Shown piece after piece: positions 23,717 through 32,192 of a stretch of 64,000 nt of DNA; position 1 is the stretch's first letter, and each line of letters opens with the position of its first letter. The notes below the pieces were generated by a model. It was not told the origin of the DNA. It did no database searches and worked only from the letters and a program-made list of their open reading frames with translations. The position numbers and the translations under genes are program-made. The stretch is from Gemmobacter sp. (GTDB lineage: Bacteria; Pseudomonadota; Alphaproteobacteria; Rhodobacterales; Rhodobacteraceae): positions 1 through 64,000 of the forward strand of contig NZ_JAUCBS010000007.1 in the NCBI RefSeq assembly GCF_034676705.1, read 5' to 3'.

Positions 23717-25393
23717 TCAGCCCAGGGCGGCGGCCAATGCGGCCAGTTGGGCGCGGACCTGCGGCAGGTGGTGCGCCAGATCGCCGGCAGACCGGATCCC
23801 GCCCAGCACCGCCGCCAGATCCTCGGCCAGCCGGACCATGGCGTCGATCGGTGCCGGATCGGTGGGGGCGGGCAGGGTGGGCGGCGCCACGGCCTCGCCC
23901 CGGGTGGCCAGTTCCTCGGCCAGCACCACGGCCTTGGCCCGCAGCCAGGCGTAGCGCAGGTTTTCCAGCAGGGCGAGGATGTCGGCGCGGTCGCGGACCC
24001 CGCCGATCCAGGCGCGGAAATCGCCCGGCATGCCGGGAAAGGCATTGATATAGACCGCCGCGTTCAGCCCCGGTTCGTGCGCGCCGCCCGGGTGGGTCAC
24101 GCCCTGATGGCCCAGCAGTTGCCTGGCCCGGGCCAGGATGCGCGGGTGCAGATCGGCCATGGCGGGGTCGGTGACGCGCAGCAGCGTCACGGCGCAGCCG
24201 CGTTTGTCGGGGTCGGCCACCACCAGATCGAACAGCGATTGCTGCGCCACCCAGTCGGCCACCGTGGCCCGGTTGGCGGCGGACCGGGCATTCAGCACCC
24301 CTACCGGGCCGATGCGGCGTTCGGTTTCCAGCAGGCCAAAGGTCGTTTCGGCAAAGGCCAGCAGGCTGTAGGTGTTGATCACGCCGCCCAGCATCCGGTC
24401 GCTGGCCGGGTCATAGAACGGGCCCCGCGCGGTGGACCGTGGCCCGCTGACCGGCCGCGCCGGATCGACCGGCACCGCAAGGCCCTGCTGGCGCGGGATC
24501 GCCCAGCCGGGCTGGCCGGCGTTGCGGTCGATCAGGGCCAGCGCCTGCGGGGTGAAGCTGGCGATGTAATAGCCGGCAATCCCGCCGATGGCCTTTTGCA
24601 ACGGCATGAACAGGCAGCACTTTTCCAGCACGCCTGCCACGATGTCCGCCGGCCAGGGCATGGCACCCAGCAGCGATGTGGCGTCGATGATGGCGTGATG
24701 ATTGGCCGGGTCGGCCTCGATCCAGCGCAGCAGCCCGGCCATTTCCGCAGTGCTGTAGCCCGAGGCGCCGGTGGTTTCATGCCCCACCCCGATCACCAGC
24801 CGGATGCCATGGCCGATCAGCCATCCGGCATCGGGGATCGTGCCATCGGCAGGGGCAAAGTGCAGCCGGTCGGCCCCCTGCCGGCACAGATCCAGCACCT
24901 GCGCCGCCCAGGATTGCCGAAAGAACCCCGCGCCCGCCGCCCCCGCCGTTTCGGGCTGCGGCGTGTCGATGAACACCCGCTGCGCCGGGTCGCCGGAACT
25001 TAGCAGATGCTGAAGGCAGACGGTGAAGCCGGTATGCCCGCCGCCCAGACCCACCGCCAGCCGGTTCTGGCGCGGCAGGCCGAAATAGCGGTGAACGCTG
25101 CGCAGCATGTCCAGCAGGATGCTGTCCGCCGGCTCCCCCCGATGCATCGAGCGGGCGAGTTCCGTCGGGCTGTAGCCGCCAATGTCGCGGCCCCGGTCGT
25201 CGCGCTTGCGGTAGCGCGCGGTCACCCAGCGGTCGAATGCCAGCCGACGCTGCCGGCGGCACACCTCGTCGCCGGTGCCGTCGCTGATCGGGCCGACGCC
25301 GAAGAACGGGTTCGACGGCCGGGCAGGAGCACCCGCGCAGGTGGCATCGAGGGCGGACGCATGGGCGGCCCGCAGGAAGGCTGTGGTCAGCAT
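23717..25393 (-). CDS. Class V-like PLP enzyme (SerC-related fold type I)
   Basis: This 558-residue protein has features of the class V aminotransferase fold: VGLGGGHTGFTVCLQHLL near the cofactor phosphate site, IIDATSLLGAMPW carrying the Asp that holds the pyridine ring, and FMPLQKAIGGIAGYYIAS with the likely Schiff-base Lys. It resembles phosphoserine aminotransferase but is about 180 residues longer. The extra part includes a C-terminal helical region (PAPIDAMVRLAEDLAAVLGG). The substrate is unknown. It is the last of three minus-strand genes (aminotransferase, RraA-like, this one) and starts 59 nt after the RraA-like stop. It probably acts on a 2-oxo or amino acid from the island's pathway. 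Confidence 0.7.
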   Translation of the reverse strand: MLTTAFLRAAHASALDATCAGAPARPSNPFFGVGPISDGTGDEVCRRQRRLAFDRWVTARYRKRDDRGRDIGGYSPTELARSMHRGEPADSILLDMLRSVHRYFGLPRQNRLAVGLGGGHTGFTVCLQHLLSSGDPAQRVFIDTPQPETAGAAGAGFFRQSWAAQVLDLCRQGADRLHFAPADGTIPDAGWLIGHGIRLVIGVGHETTGASGYSTAEMAGLLRWIEADPANHHAIIDATSLLGAMPWPADIVAGVLEKCCLFMPLQKAIGGIAGYYIASFTPQALALIDRNAGQPGWAIPRQQGLAVPVDPARPVSGPRSTARGPFYDPASDRMLGGVINTYSLLAFAETTFGLLETERRIGPVGVLNARSAANRATVADWVAQQSLFDLVVADPDKRGCAVTLLRVTDPAMADLHPRILARARQLLGHQGVTHPGGAHEPGLNAAVYINAFPGMPGDFRAWIGGVRDRADILALLENLRYAWLRAKAVVLAEELATRGEAVAPPTLPAPTDPAPIDAMVRLAEDLAAVLGGIRSAGDLAHHLPQVRAQLAALAAALG

Positions 25394-25452
25394 GGGGGGA
25401 TCCGGGAAAAGGGGGGTGGGGGGCCGCTTGCGCAGCGGCCCCCGGGGCAGCG

Positions 25453-26100
25453 TCAGCCGGCGGCGGGGGCGGCATAGGCGCCCACATAGCGGCCTTCGGC
25501 GATGCCTTTCAGAATGGCGTCCTCGCGTGCGGTCTGGGCGCGGGTCGCGGTCAGCAGGGCGGGCGCGATATCCTGGGAAAAGGCCAGCACCCCATCGGCA
25601 TCGCCCACCACGATATCGCCGGGATGCACCACCATGCCGCCGATGGTGACCGGCACGTTGATTTCGCCCGGCCCGTTCTTGTAGGGCCCCAGATGGATGC
25701 CCGCCCGGGCGAAACAGGGAAAGCTGGACCGCGCGATGGCGTCCAGATCGCGGATCGCGCCATCCAGCACGAAACCGGCCGCCCCGCGCATGCGCGCGAC
25801 CGAGGTCATGATCTCGCCGATCAGGGCGCGGCTTTCGTCGCCGCCGCCGTCCACCACGATCACATCGCCCGGGCGCACCAATTCCAGCGCCTCGTGGATG
25901 GCGCGGTTGTCGCCGGCGCGCACCCGCACGGTCAGCGCGGTGCCGGCCATGGCGGTGCCATCGTGGAACGGGCGCAGGCCGACGGCACCGACGATGCGGT
26001 GCAGGTTGTCGCTGATATTGGCGACGGGCAGGGCGCGAAAGGCGGCGATCAGGGCGGGGTCGGCCTGCGGGGCACTGGGGTTGCGGCGTTCGTCAAGCAT
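25453..26100 (-). CDS. RraA-like aldolase/decarboxylase (HMG/CHA aldolase family)
   Basis: This 215-residue protein has the RraA/4-hydroxy-4-methyl-2-oxoglutarate aldolase fold: NISDNLHRIVGAVG, RVRAGDNRAIHEALELVRPGDVIVVDGGGDESRALIGEIM, GFVLDGAIRDLDAI (Arg and Asp for pyruvate and metal) and PGDIVVGDADGVLAF. Enzymes of this family cleave 4-hydroxy-2-oxo acids to pyruvate or decarboxylate oxaloacetate. True RraA is shorter (about 160 residues) and lacks the C-terminal part. Its place between two PLP enzymes suggests that it cleaves a 2-oxo acid made by transamination. Confidence 0.8.
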   Translation of the reverse strand: MLDERRNPSAPQADPALIAAFRALPVANISDNLHRIVGAVGLRPFHDGTAMAGTALTVRVRAGDNRAIHEALELVRPGDVIVVDGGGDESRALIGEIMTSVARMRGAAGFVLDGAIRDLDAIARSSFPCFARAGIHLGPYKNGPGEINVPVTIGGMVVHPGDIVVGDADGVLAFSQDIAPALLTATRAQTAREDAILKGIAEGRYVGAYAAPAAG

Positions 26101-26126
26101 GGGGGATCCTTTCAGGACAGGGCGGC

Positions 26127-27332
26127 TTAGGACAAGGCGGCGCAGGCCTGTGCGATCAGCGCGCAGCCTTCGTCGATGGTGGGTTCCGCGGTGGCGAACG
26201 ACAGCCGCAGATAGGGCGACATGCCGTAGGACGCGCCATCCATCACCGCGACGCCCGCCGCGCGCAGGAAATACAGCGCCACGTCGCGGTCATCCTGCAA
26301 CACGCTGCCATCGGGCGTGGTGCGGCCGATCAGCGCCGATACATCGGGATAGATGTAGAACGCACCGGCCGGCAGATCGCAGCGGAGGCCGGGAATGGCG
26401 GACAGCCGGGCATGCATCAGGTCGCGGCGGCGCTGATAGATCGCCACCATGTCGCGCACCGGCTGCTGGTCGCCGTTCAGCGCGGCGACGGCGGCGGTCT
26501 GGGCAAAGGAACAGGGGCAGGTGGTGCTTTGGCCGATCAGCTTGGTGATCGCCGCCATCAGGGGCGCGGGGCCTGCGGCATAGCCGATGCGCCAGCCGGT
26601 CATCGCATAGGCCTTGGACATGCCGTTGATCAGCACGACGCGCCCGGCCAGCCGGGGGTCGGCCCGCAGGATGGTATCGGCCCGCGCGCCGTCATAGACC
26701 AGATGTTCATAGATGTCGTCGGTCAGCACCGCGACCTGCGGATGGTCCAGCAGCACCGCCGCCAGCGCCGCCAGTTCCGCCGTGGAATAGATTGCGCCGG
26801 TCGGGTTCGACGGCGCGCACAGGATCAGCCAGCGGGTGCGCGGGGTGATCGCCGCCGCCAGCGCCGCCGGCGTCAGCTTGAACCCCGTCTCGGCCGGGCA
26901 GGGCAGGATCACCGGGGTGCCGCCGTTCAGCCGCACGATATCGGGATAGGACACCCAGAAGGGCGCCGGCACGATCACCTCGTCGCCATCGTTCAGCGTG
27001 GCGGCAAAGGTTTCAAAGATCAGCTGCTTGGCGCCCAGGCCCACGACGATTTCGTCGGGGCCGAAGACCAGCCCGTTTTCGCGCCGGAACTTGGCCGCAA
27101 TCGCCGCGCGCAGCTCGGCGGTGCCGTTGCTGGCGGTATAATGCGTGTCGCCGGCGCGCAGGGCGGCAATGGCGGCATCGACGATGGCGGGCGGCGTGTC
27201 CAGATCGGGTTCGCCGATGGTGAAGTCGATGATCTTGCGCCCCTGCGCGCGCAGCTCGTTGACGATGGCCTTGGCGGCGATGCTGGCGGATGGTTTCAGC
27301 AGGGTCACGCGGTCGGAAAGAGGAATGCTCAT
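26127..27332 (-). CDS. Class I aminotransferase (aspartate aminotransferase-like)
   Basis: This 401-residue fold type I PLP enzyme resembles AspC/AatA: IIDFTIGEPDLDTPPAIVDAA, HYTASNGTAELRAAIA, APSNPTGAIYS, LTDDIYEHLVYD, NGMSKAYAMTGWRIGYAAGP with the Schiff-base Lys, and a late Arg in YLRLSFA for the substrate carboxylate. It transfers an amino group between a dicarboxylic or similar amino acid and a 2-oxo acid. The ATG at 27332 is used; a GTG lies one codon upstream. A copy of the three-fold regulatory motif lies 113 nt upstream and points towards this gene, so it heads the minus-strand operon. Confidence 0.9.
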   Translation of the reverse strand: MSIPLSDRVTLLKPSASIAAKAIVNELRAQGRKIIDFTIGEPDLDTPPAIVDAAIAALRAGDTHYTASNGTAELRAAIAAKFRRENGLVFGPDEIVVGLGAKQLIFETFAATLNDGDEVIVPAPFWVSYPDIVRLNGGTPVILPCPAETGFKLTPAALAAAITPRTRWLILCAPSNPTGAIYSTAELAALAAVLLDHPQVAVLTDDIYEHLVYDGARADTILRADPRLAGRVVLINGMSKAYAMTGWRIGYAAGPAPLMAAITKLIGQSTTCPCSFAQTAAVAALNGDQQPVRDMVAIYQRRRDLMHARLSAIPGLRCDLPAGAFYIYPDVSALIGRTTPDGSVLQDDRDVALYFLRAAGVAVMDGASYGMSPYLRLSFATAEPTIDEGCALIAQACAALS

Positions 27333-27416
27333 CACTTTGCCTGGATTTTGGGCGGAAAGCCGCGATTTCGAAGGGTTTGGCTTCGACTTGGCAGTTTAGG
27401 CGTGGATTTCATTAAG

Positions 27417-27457
27417 AAAACCGATTATTCAGACTGCAAAAGCATTCCTTGGGGGCA
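27417..27457 (-). promoter_or_regulatory. LysR-type control site A (before the aminotransferase operon)
   Basis: Read on the minus strand: TGCCCCCAAGGAA (27457-27445, a T-N11-A box with one imperfect arm), then exactly 20 nt, then TCGGTTTT (27424-27417). The same layout is found at 28372 and 32974. It also overlaps the start codon of the lysR gene, which suggests autoregulation. Confidence 0.7.
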
Positions 27458-28371
27458 TGATGTCGATTCCGATCACGCTCAAGCAGCTGGAAACCATCTT
27501 CTGGATCGCCCGGCTGGGCACGTTCGAACGTGCCGCGATGAAGCTGAACACCACGCAATCGGCGATTTCCAAGCGCATCCAGGAACTGGAACTTTCGGTG
27601 GGAACCGACCTGTTCGACCGCAGCCTGCGCGGCGCGCGGCTGACGGAAAAGGGCGAATATCTGGTCCGCATCGCCGAAGAGATGCTGGATTTGCAGGGCC
27701 GCATTTCCAGCCTGCGCGACGGGGCGACGGTGCCGGTGCATCGCATCCGGCTGGGGGTGACGGAACTGATCGCCATGACCTGGCTGCCCCGCATGGTCAC
27801 CCTGCTGCACCAGACCTATCCCGGCGTCGTGCTGGAACCCGAGGTGGACATGGCGCGCAACCTCTATGAACGTTTGCTGGACGATCAGGTCGATGTGATC
27901 GTGATCCCGGAGACCTTTGGCGCGCCCGAGGTGACGGCGGTGACCCTGGCGCAGGTGCAGAACGAATGGATGGCGGCGCCCGGGCTGGTGCAGGGCGCGG
28001 GGCAGACGCTGACCTTGCAGGAACTGTCCGGCTATCCGATCCTGGCGCAGGGCACGCGGTCGGGGTCGGGGCTGCATTTCTCGAAATGGATGCGCAATCA
28101 GGGCATCGTGTTTCCGCGCCAGATCGGCAGCGACAGCATGACCGCACTGCTGGGTCTGACCATTGCGGGCCTGGGCATTTCCTACATGCCGCGCGATTGC
28201 TTCAGCGCGCTGATCGACGAAGGCAAGCTGGAGGTGATCGCGGCCGAACCCGCGCTGCCGCTGGTGCCCTATGCCGCGATGTATCGCAACGACCGGCCGA
28301 CCAGCGTATCGCAGGCGGTGGTCGATCTGGCGCGGCAGGCCTGCGATTTCAGCAGCCAGTTCCAGAAATAA
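27457..28371 (+). CDS. LysR-type regulator of the carboxylase/oxoprolinase island
   Basis: This 304-residue regulator has the winged helix at residues 6-65 (ITLKQLETIFWIARLGTFERAAMKLNTTQSAISKRIQELE). The effector-binding domain begins near residue 90 (IRLGVTELIAMTWLPRMV) and includes LLGLTIAGLGISYMPRD. It is transcribed away from the aminotransferase operon and directly towards the biotin-carrier operon. T-N11-A sites lie at its own start, right after its stop, and before the TRAP genes, so it most likely controls all three units. The inducer is probably a pathway intermediate. Confidence 0.9.
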   Translation: MMSIPITLKQLETIFWIARLGTFERAAMKLNTTQSAISKRIQELELSVGTDLFDRSLRGARLTEKGEYLVRIAEEMLDLQGRISSLRDGATVPVHRIRLGVTELIAMTWLPRMVTLLHQTYPGVVLEPEVDMARNLYERLLDDQVDVIVIPETFGAPEVTAVTLAQVQNEWMAAPGLVQGAGQTLTLQELSGYPILAQGTRSGSGLHFSKWMRNQGIVFPRQIGSDSMTALLGLTIAGLGISYMPRDCFSALIDEGKLEVIAAEPALPLVPYAAMYRNDRPTSVSQAVVDLARQACDFSSQFQK

Positions 28372-28412
28372 TTCCTTGCAGGAACTATAAATCATCACCT
28401 TAAATCGCTTTT
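28372..28412 (+). promoter_or_regulatory. LysR-type control site B (before the biotin carrier operon)
   Basis: TTCCTTGCAGGAA (28372-28384) is a perfect TTCC-N5-GGAA palindrome that begins directly after the lysR stop. TCGCTTTT follows 20 nt later (28405-28412). The centre is 111 nt before the carrier gene start, similar to sites A and C. Confidence 0.75.
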
Positions 28413-28488
28413 ACGCACCTTTGGGCTGATCCACTATGCCTGCAACCGGGGTCGGCCCAAGCGCGCCCCGATGGCTCAGGGGGCAGGA

Positions 28489-28878
28489 ATGGACATCGCG
28501 CGCATCAGGGAACTGGTGGACAGGCTGGCCGGATCGGCGGCCGAGGAAATCCGGCTGCGGACCGACGGGGTGGATCTGCTGGTGCGCTTTGCCCCCGGTG
28601 GCGGTGCCGCCATGCCGGCCGCGACCCCCGGTCAGGTCGAGGTGCGGGCCGAGGTGCCCGGCATCGTCTACCTGGCCCCCGCCCCGGGCGAGGCGCCCTT
28701 TGTCACCCCCGGCGCGCAGGTGCAGGCGGGGCAGGTGCTGCTGCTGGTGGAATCGATGAAATCCATGCTGCCGCTGACGGCGCCGGTCGCCGGCCGGGTG
28801 GCCGAGATCCGCACCGGCACCGACACGGCCTGCGAGGCGGGCGCGGTGCTGGTCGTGCTGGACGGGGCGGTGGCATGA
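28489..28878 (+). CDS. Biotin carboxyl carrier protein (AccB-like)
   Basis: This protein of about 129 residues starts MDIARIRELVDRLAG, like AccB N-termini. It has a short Ala/Pro-rich linker and then a biotinyl domain: AEVPGIVYLAPAPGEAPFVTPGAQVQAGQVLLLVESMKSMLPLTAPVAG. The lysine of ESMKSM is the biotin site. It carries CO2 from the biotin carboxylase encoded next (4-nt overlap). In this operon the partner transferase is likely PxpB/PxpC rather than acetyl-CoA carboxyltransferase, because no accA/accD is present. An ATG at 28471 is a less likely start. Confidence 0.87.
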   Translation: MDIARIRELVDRLAGSAAEEIRLRTDGVDLLVRFAPGGGAAMPAATPGQVEVRAEVPGIVYLAPAPGEAPFVTPGAQVQAGQVLLLVESMKSMLPLTAPVAGRVAEIRTGTDTACEAGAVLVVLDGAVA

Positions 28879-30227
28879 CCCACCGGCTGTTCATCGCCAA
28901 CCGGGGCGAGGTGGCGGTGCGCATCCAGCGCGCCTGCCGCGATCTGGGGATCCCGGTGGTGCAGGCCCATTCGCAGGCCGACCGCGACGCGCCCTATGTG
29001 CACACCGCCGATCAGGCCATCTGCATCGGCCCGGCGCGGGCGCGTGACAGCTATCTGGATGTGGCCGGGCTGGTCTATGCCGCGCTGGCCACCGGGGCGA
29101 CCCTGGTGCATCCGGGCTATGGCTTCCTGTCGGAAAACGCCGATTTCGCCGCGCAGGTCGTGGCGCATGGGCTGGTGTTCGTCGGCCCGCCAGCGTCGGC
29201 GATTGCCGCCATGGGCAACAAGGTGCGCGCCCGGCAGGAAATGATCGCGGCCGGCGTGCCCTGCATTCCCGGGTCGCCCGGTCCCCTGCCGCCCGATCCG
29301 GCCGCGGTGGCGCAGATCGCCGATGCCATCGGCTATCCGGTGATCGTCAAGGCCGCGGGCGGGGGTGGCGGGCGCGGCATGCGCGTGGTGGCCGACCCCG
29401 CCGCGCTGGCCGATGCCGTGGCCCTGACCCGGGAAGAGGCGCGCACCGCCTTTGGCAACCCCGAGCTTTACATGGAACGCTTCCTGACCACCCCCCGCCA
29501 TGTCGAGATCCAGATCCTGTGCGACGCCCACGGCAATGCCGTGCATCTGGGCGCCCGCGACTGTTCCATGCAGCGCCGCCACCAGAAGGTCATCGAGGAG
29601 GCACCGGCCCCCGGTGTGCCCGCCGCGCTGATCGACCGGGTGGCCGAAAGCTGCCTGACCGCCTGCCGGCGCATGGGCTATGTCGGCGCGGGCACGTTCG
29701 AATTCCTGTATGAAGACGGCGGCCTGTATTTCATCGAGATGAACACCCGCCTTCAGGTGGAACACCCCGTGACCGAAATGATCACCGGCATAGACATTGT
29801 CGCGGCGCAGATCCGCATCGCCATGGGCCAGCCGCTGGGCCTATCGCAGGCCGATGTGCGCTTTGACGGGGCGGCGGTGGAATGCCGGATCAATGCCGAA
29901 CATCCCGATACCCTGCTGCCGGCCCCCGGCCGGATCACCGGCTGGCAGGCGCCGCAGGGGCCGGGGCTGCGGGTGGAAACCCATGTCGGCGCCGGCTACA
30001 CCATTTCGCCGCATTACGATTCCCTGATCGCCAAGCTGATCGCCCATGGCCCCGACCGTGCCACCGCGATTGCCCGGATGCAGGCGGCGCTGGACGACAT
30101 GGCCATCGACGGCCCGGGCACCAACCTGCCGCTGCACCGGCGGCTGATGCGCGATGCGGCCTTCCGGCAGGGCGGCACCGGCATTGCCTATCTGGAAACC
30201 CTGCTGGCAACGGAGGGCCGGGCATGA
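28875..30227 (+). CDS. Biotin carboxylase (AccC-like)
   Basis: This 450-residue ATP-grasp enzyme carboxylates carrier-bound biotin with bicarbonate and ATP. It shows RLFIANRGEVAVRI at the start, HPGYGFLSENADFA, the glycine-rich ATP loop KAAGGGGGRGMRVV, ARDCSMQRRHQKVIEEAPAP, the metal-binding EFLYEDGGLYFIEMNTRLQVEHPVTEMITGIDIV and YDSLIAKLIAHG. The length equals that of E. coli AccC (449). It overlaps both neighbours by 4 nt. With AHS1/AHS2-like PxpB and PxpC following, the set is the split form of a urea-carboxylase-like architecture. Confidence 0.93.
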   Translation: MTHRLFIANRGEVAVRIQRACRDLGIPVVQAHSQADRDAPYVHTADQAICIGPARARDSYLDVAGLVYAALATGATLVHPGYGFLSENADFAAQVVAHGLVFVGPPASAIAAMGNKVRARQEMIAAGVPCIPGSPGPLPPDPAAVAQIADAIGYPVIVKAAGGGGGRGMRVVADPAALADAVALTREEARTAFGNPELYMERFLTTPRHVEIQILCDAHGNAVHLGARDCSMQRRHQKVIEEAPAPGVPAALIDRVAESCLTACRRMGYVGAGTFEFLYEDGGLYFIEMNTRLQVEHPVTEMITGIDIVAAQIRIAMGQPLGLSQADVRFDGAAVECRINAEHPDTLLPAPGRITGWQAPQGPGLRVETHVGAGYTISPHYDSLIAKLIAHGPDRATAIARMQAALDDMAIDGPGTNLPLHRRLMRDAAFRQGGTGIAYLETLLATEGRA

Positions 30228-30886
30228 CCGCTGCGGCAGTGATCTTTTCCGATCTGGGCGAGGCGGGCCTGCTGTGCGAACACCCGCCCGGCCCGCTGGA
30301 CCTGATGCGGCAGCGGCGGATCTGGGCGGTGGCCCGGGCACTGGCCGGCACGCCGGGTGTGGGCGAACTGGTGCCGGGCATGAACAACCTGCTGGTGCTG
30401 TTCGATCCGCTGGCCTGCGACCCGGACGATTTGCGCGCCCGCATCGCCGCGCTGTGGCAGGCGCCGGTGCCGATGGCCGATGCCGGCCGGCTGGTCGAGG
30501 TGCCGGTGATCTATGGGGGCGACGGCGGCCCCGATCTGGCAGCCTTGGCCGACCGCGCGGGGCTGGATCCGGTGGCATTTGCCCAGGCGCATGCCGGGGC
30601 GGACTATACCGTCTATGCGCTGGGGGCGCAGCCGGGCTTTGGCTATCTGGGCGGCCTGCCCGACCGGCTGGCCACCCCGCGCCGCGCGGTGATCCACCCC
30701 CGGGTGCCGGCAGGCAGCGTGATCATCGGCGGCGCGCAGACGGCGGTGCAGGCGGCCACCACGCCCTCGGGCTGGCACATGATCGGCCGGACCGAGCTGC
30801 GCTGTTTCGATCCCGGGGCCGATCCGCCCGCGCTGCTGGCGCCGGGCGACCGGGTGCGGTTCCGCGTTCTGGAGGTGCTGGCATGA
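30224..30886 (+). CDS. pxpB: PxpB-like (KipI / allophanate hydrolase subunit 1 family)
   Basis: This protein of 220 residues has the AHS1/KipI fold: VPGMNNLLVLFDPLA, VPVIYGGDGGPDLAALADRAGL, YTVYALGAQPGFGYLGGLPDRLATPRRAV and VPAGSVIIGGAQTAV, with GWHMIGRTELRCFDP near the end. In known systems PxpB and PxpC form the ATP-dependent part of 5-oxoprolinase, and the same domains form the carboxyltransferase part of urea carboxylase. The start at 30224 overlaps the biotin carboxylase stop (ATGA). Confidence 0.9.
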   Translation: MTAAAVIFSDLGEAGLLCEHPPGPLDLMRQRRIWAVARALAGTPGVGELVPGMNNLLVLFDPLACDPDDLRARIAALWQAPVPMADAGRLVEVPVIYGGDGGPDLAALADRAGLDPVAFAQAHAGADYTVYALGAQPGFGYLGGLPDRLATPRRAVIHPRVPAGSVIIGGAQTAVQAATTPSGWHMIGRTELRCFDPGADPPALLAPGDRVRFRVLEVLA

Positions 30887-31872
30887 TCGAGATTCTGGCC
30901 CCCGGCATTGCCGCCAGCGTGCAGGATGCCGGCCGCCCGGGTTGGCGCCACCTTGGCGTCGGTCAGGCGGGCGCGATGGATGCCACCGCCTTGCAGGTGG
31001 GCAACCTGCTGGTGGGCAATGCCCCCGGGCTGGCGGGGGTGGAATTCACGCTGGGCGGCTTTGCGCTGCGGTTTGCTGCCGATACGGTCTTTGCCCTGAC
31101 CGGCGCCGATGCCGGCGCGCGGCTGGATGGCGACCCGGTGCCCGCCTGGTGGGTGCGCCGCGCCCGCGCCGGGCAGGAACTGCGCGCCGGCATCGCCACG
31201 CGCGGGATGCGCAGCCTGTTGTGCGTGGCCGGCGGCATCGCCGTGCCCGCCCTGCTGGGATCGCGCGCCACCGATCTGAAGGGCGGGTTCGGCGGGCTGG
31301 ATGGCCGGCTGCTGGCGGCCGGCGACCGGCTGGCGGTTGGCGATGGCGCGGCGCCGGCGATCCCCGATCGCGGCTTCGGGCTGGATGCGGCGCGGCTGGG
31401 GCTGCTGGACCCGCCGTCCGGGCCGGTCACGGTGCGGTTCCTGCCGGCGGCGGAATGGGCGCTGCTGCCGCCCGACATGCGCGACAGCCTGACGGCACAG
31501 GACTGGCGCCTGCGCCCCGACAGCAACCGCATGGGCTACCGGCTGGAGGGCAGCGCCCTGCGGCTGGACCGCCCGGTCGAACTGCTGTCGCATGGCATCC
31601 TGCCCGGCACCCTGCAACTGCCGCCCGATGGCCAGCCGGTGATCCAGATGAACGATGCCAATACCTGTGGCGGCTATCCCAAGCTGGGGGTGGTGATCGG
31701 CGCCGACATGCCGCGATTGGCGCAGCTGCGGCTGGGCGCCCCGCTGCGGCTGGTGCCGGTGGACCGCGCCACGGCGCTGGCGGCGGCGGCCGACCGGCGC
31801 GCCATCTGTGACCGGCTGCCCGCGCGGATCGCGCTGGCCTGCGAGTATGCCAAGCGGTGGGGGCGGCCATGA
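30883..31872 (+). CDS. pxpC: PxpC-like (KipA / allophanate hydrolase subunit 2 family)
   Basis: This 329-residue protein starts MIEILAPGIAASVQDAGRPGWRHLG and shows GAMDATALQVGNLLVGN, the region RSLLCVAGGIAVPALLGSRATDLKGGFGG, and SNRMGYRLEG with LSHGILPGTLQLPPDGQPVI and GGYPKLGVVIGADM, all conserved in KipA/AHS2. It pairs with PxpB, and its ATG overlaps the pxpB stop. The GPRSGAMD-like motif reads GVGQAGAMD here, a small change from the usual form that may affect the substrate. Confidence 0.9.
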   Translation: MIEILAPGIAASVQDAGRPGWRHLGVGQAGAMDATALQVGNLLVGNAPGLAGVEFTLGGFALRFAADTVFALTGADAGARLDGDPVPAWWVRRARAGQELRAGIATRGMRSLLCVAGGIAVPALLGSRATDLKGGFGGLDGRLLAAGDRLAVGDGAAPAIPDRGFGLDAARLGLLDPPSGPVTVRFLPAAEWALLPPDMRDSLTAQDWRLRPDSNRMGYRLEGSALRLDRPVELLSHGILPGTLQLPPDGQPVIQMNDANTCGGYPKLGVVIGADMPRLAQLRLGAPLRLVPVDRATALAAAADRRAICDRLPARIALACEYAKRWGRP

Positions 31873-32189
31873 GCGGGGATTTCATCGGCGATCTGCGCGC
31901 GCTGGTCGACCATCTGGCGGCGCGGGGCGTGCGGCAGGCCCGGCTGGTGCAGGGCGACGACCTGCTGGACATCACCCTGCGCGCAGGTCGGGCGGTGCCG
32001 CCGCCTGCCACCGCCCCGCTGCTGGCCCCGGGGCCGGGCATCTTTCACCACCGCCATCCGGTGACGGGCGCCGATCTGCCCTGTCTGGCCGCCGGCGATT
32101 TCCTGTTTCCGCTGGCGGCGGGCGCCGGTTTCCTGGCCGCCGATGGCGCGCTGGTGGGCCATGGCACGCCGCTGATGACCCAAGGGTAA
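31869..32189 (+). CDS. Biotinyl-carrier-like protein without a biotin lysine
   Basis: This 106-residue protein looks like a second biotin carrier. The N-terminus (LRALVDHLAARGVRQARLVQGDDLLDITLR) parallels the first carrier (IRELVDRLAG ... IRLRTDGVDLLVRF). The C-terminal part (GPGIFHHRHPVTGADLPCLAAGDFLFPLAAGAGFLAADGALVGHG) follows the biotinyl-domain strand order. The position of ESMKSM is replaced by LAAGAGFLAA, so no lysine can be biotinylated. It lies between pxpC and pxpA with a 4-nt overlap upstream. A structural or regulatory subunit of the carboxylase complex is the best guess. Confidence 0.65.
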   Translation: MSGDFIGDLRALVDHLAARGVRQARLVQGDDLLDITLRAGRAVPPPATAPLLAPGPGIFHHRHPVTGADLPCLAAGDFLFPLAAGAGFLAADGALVGHGTPLMTQG

Positions 32190-32192
32190 CCC

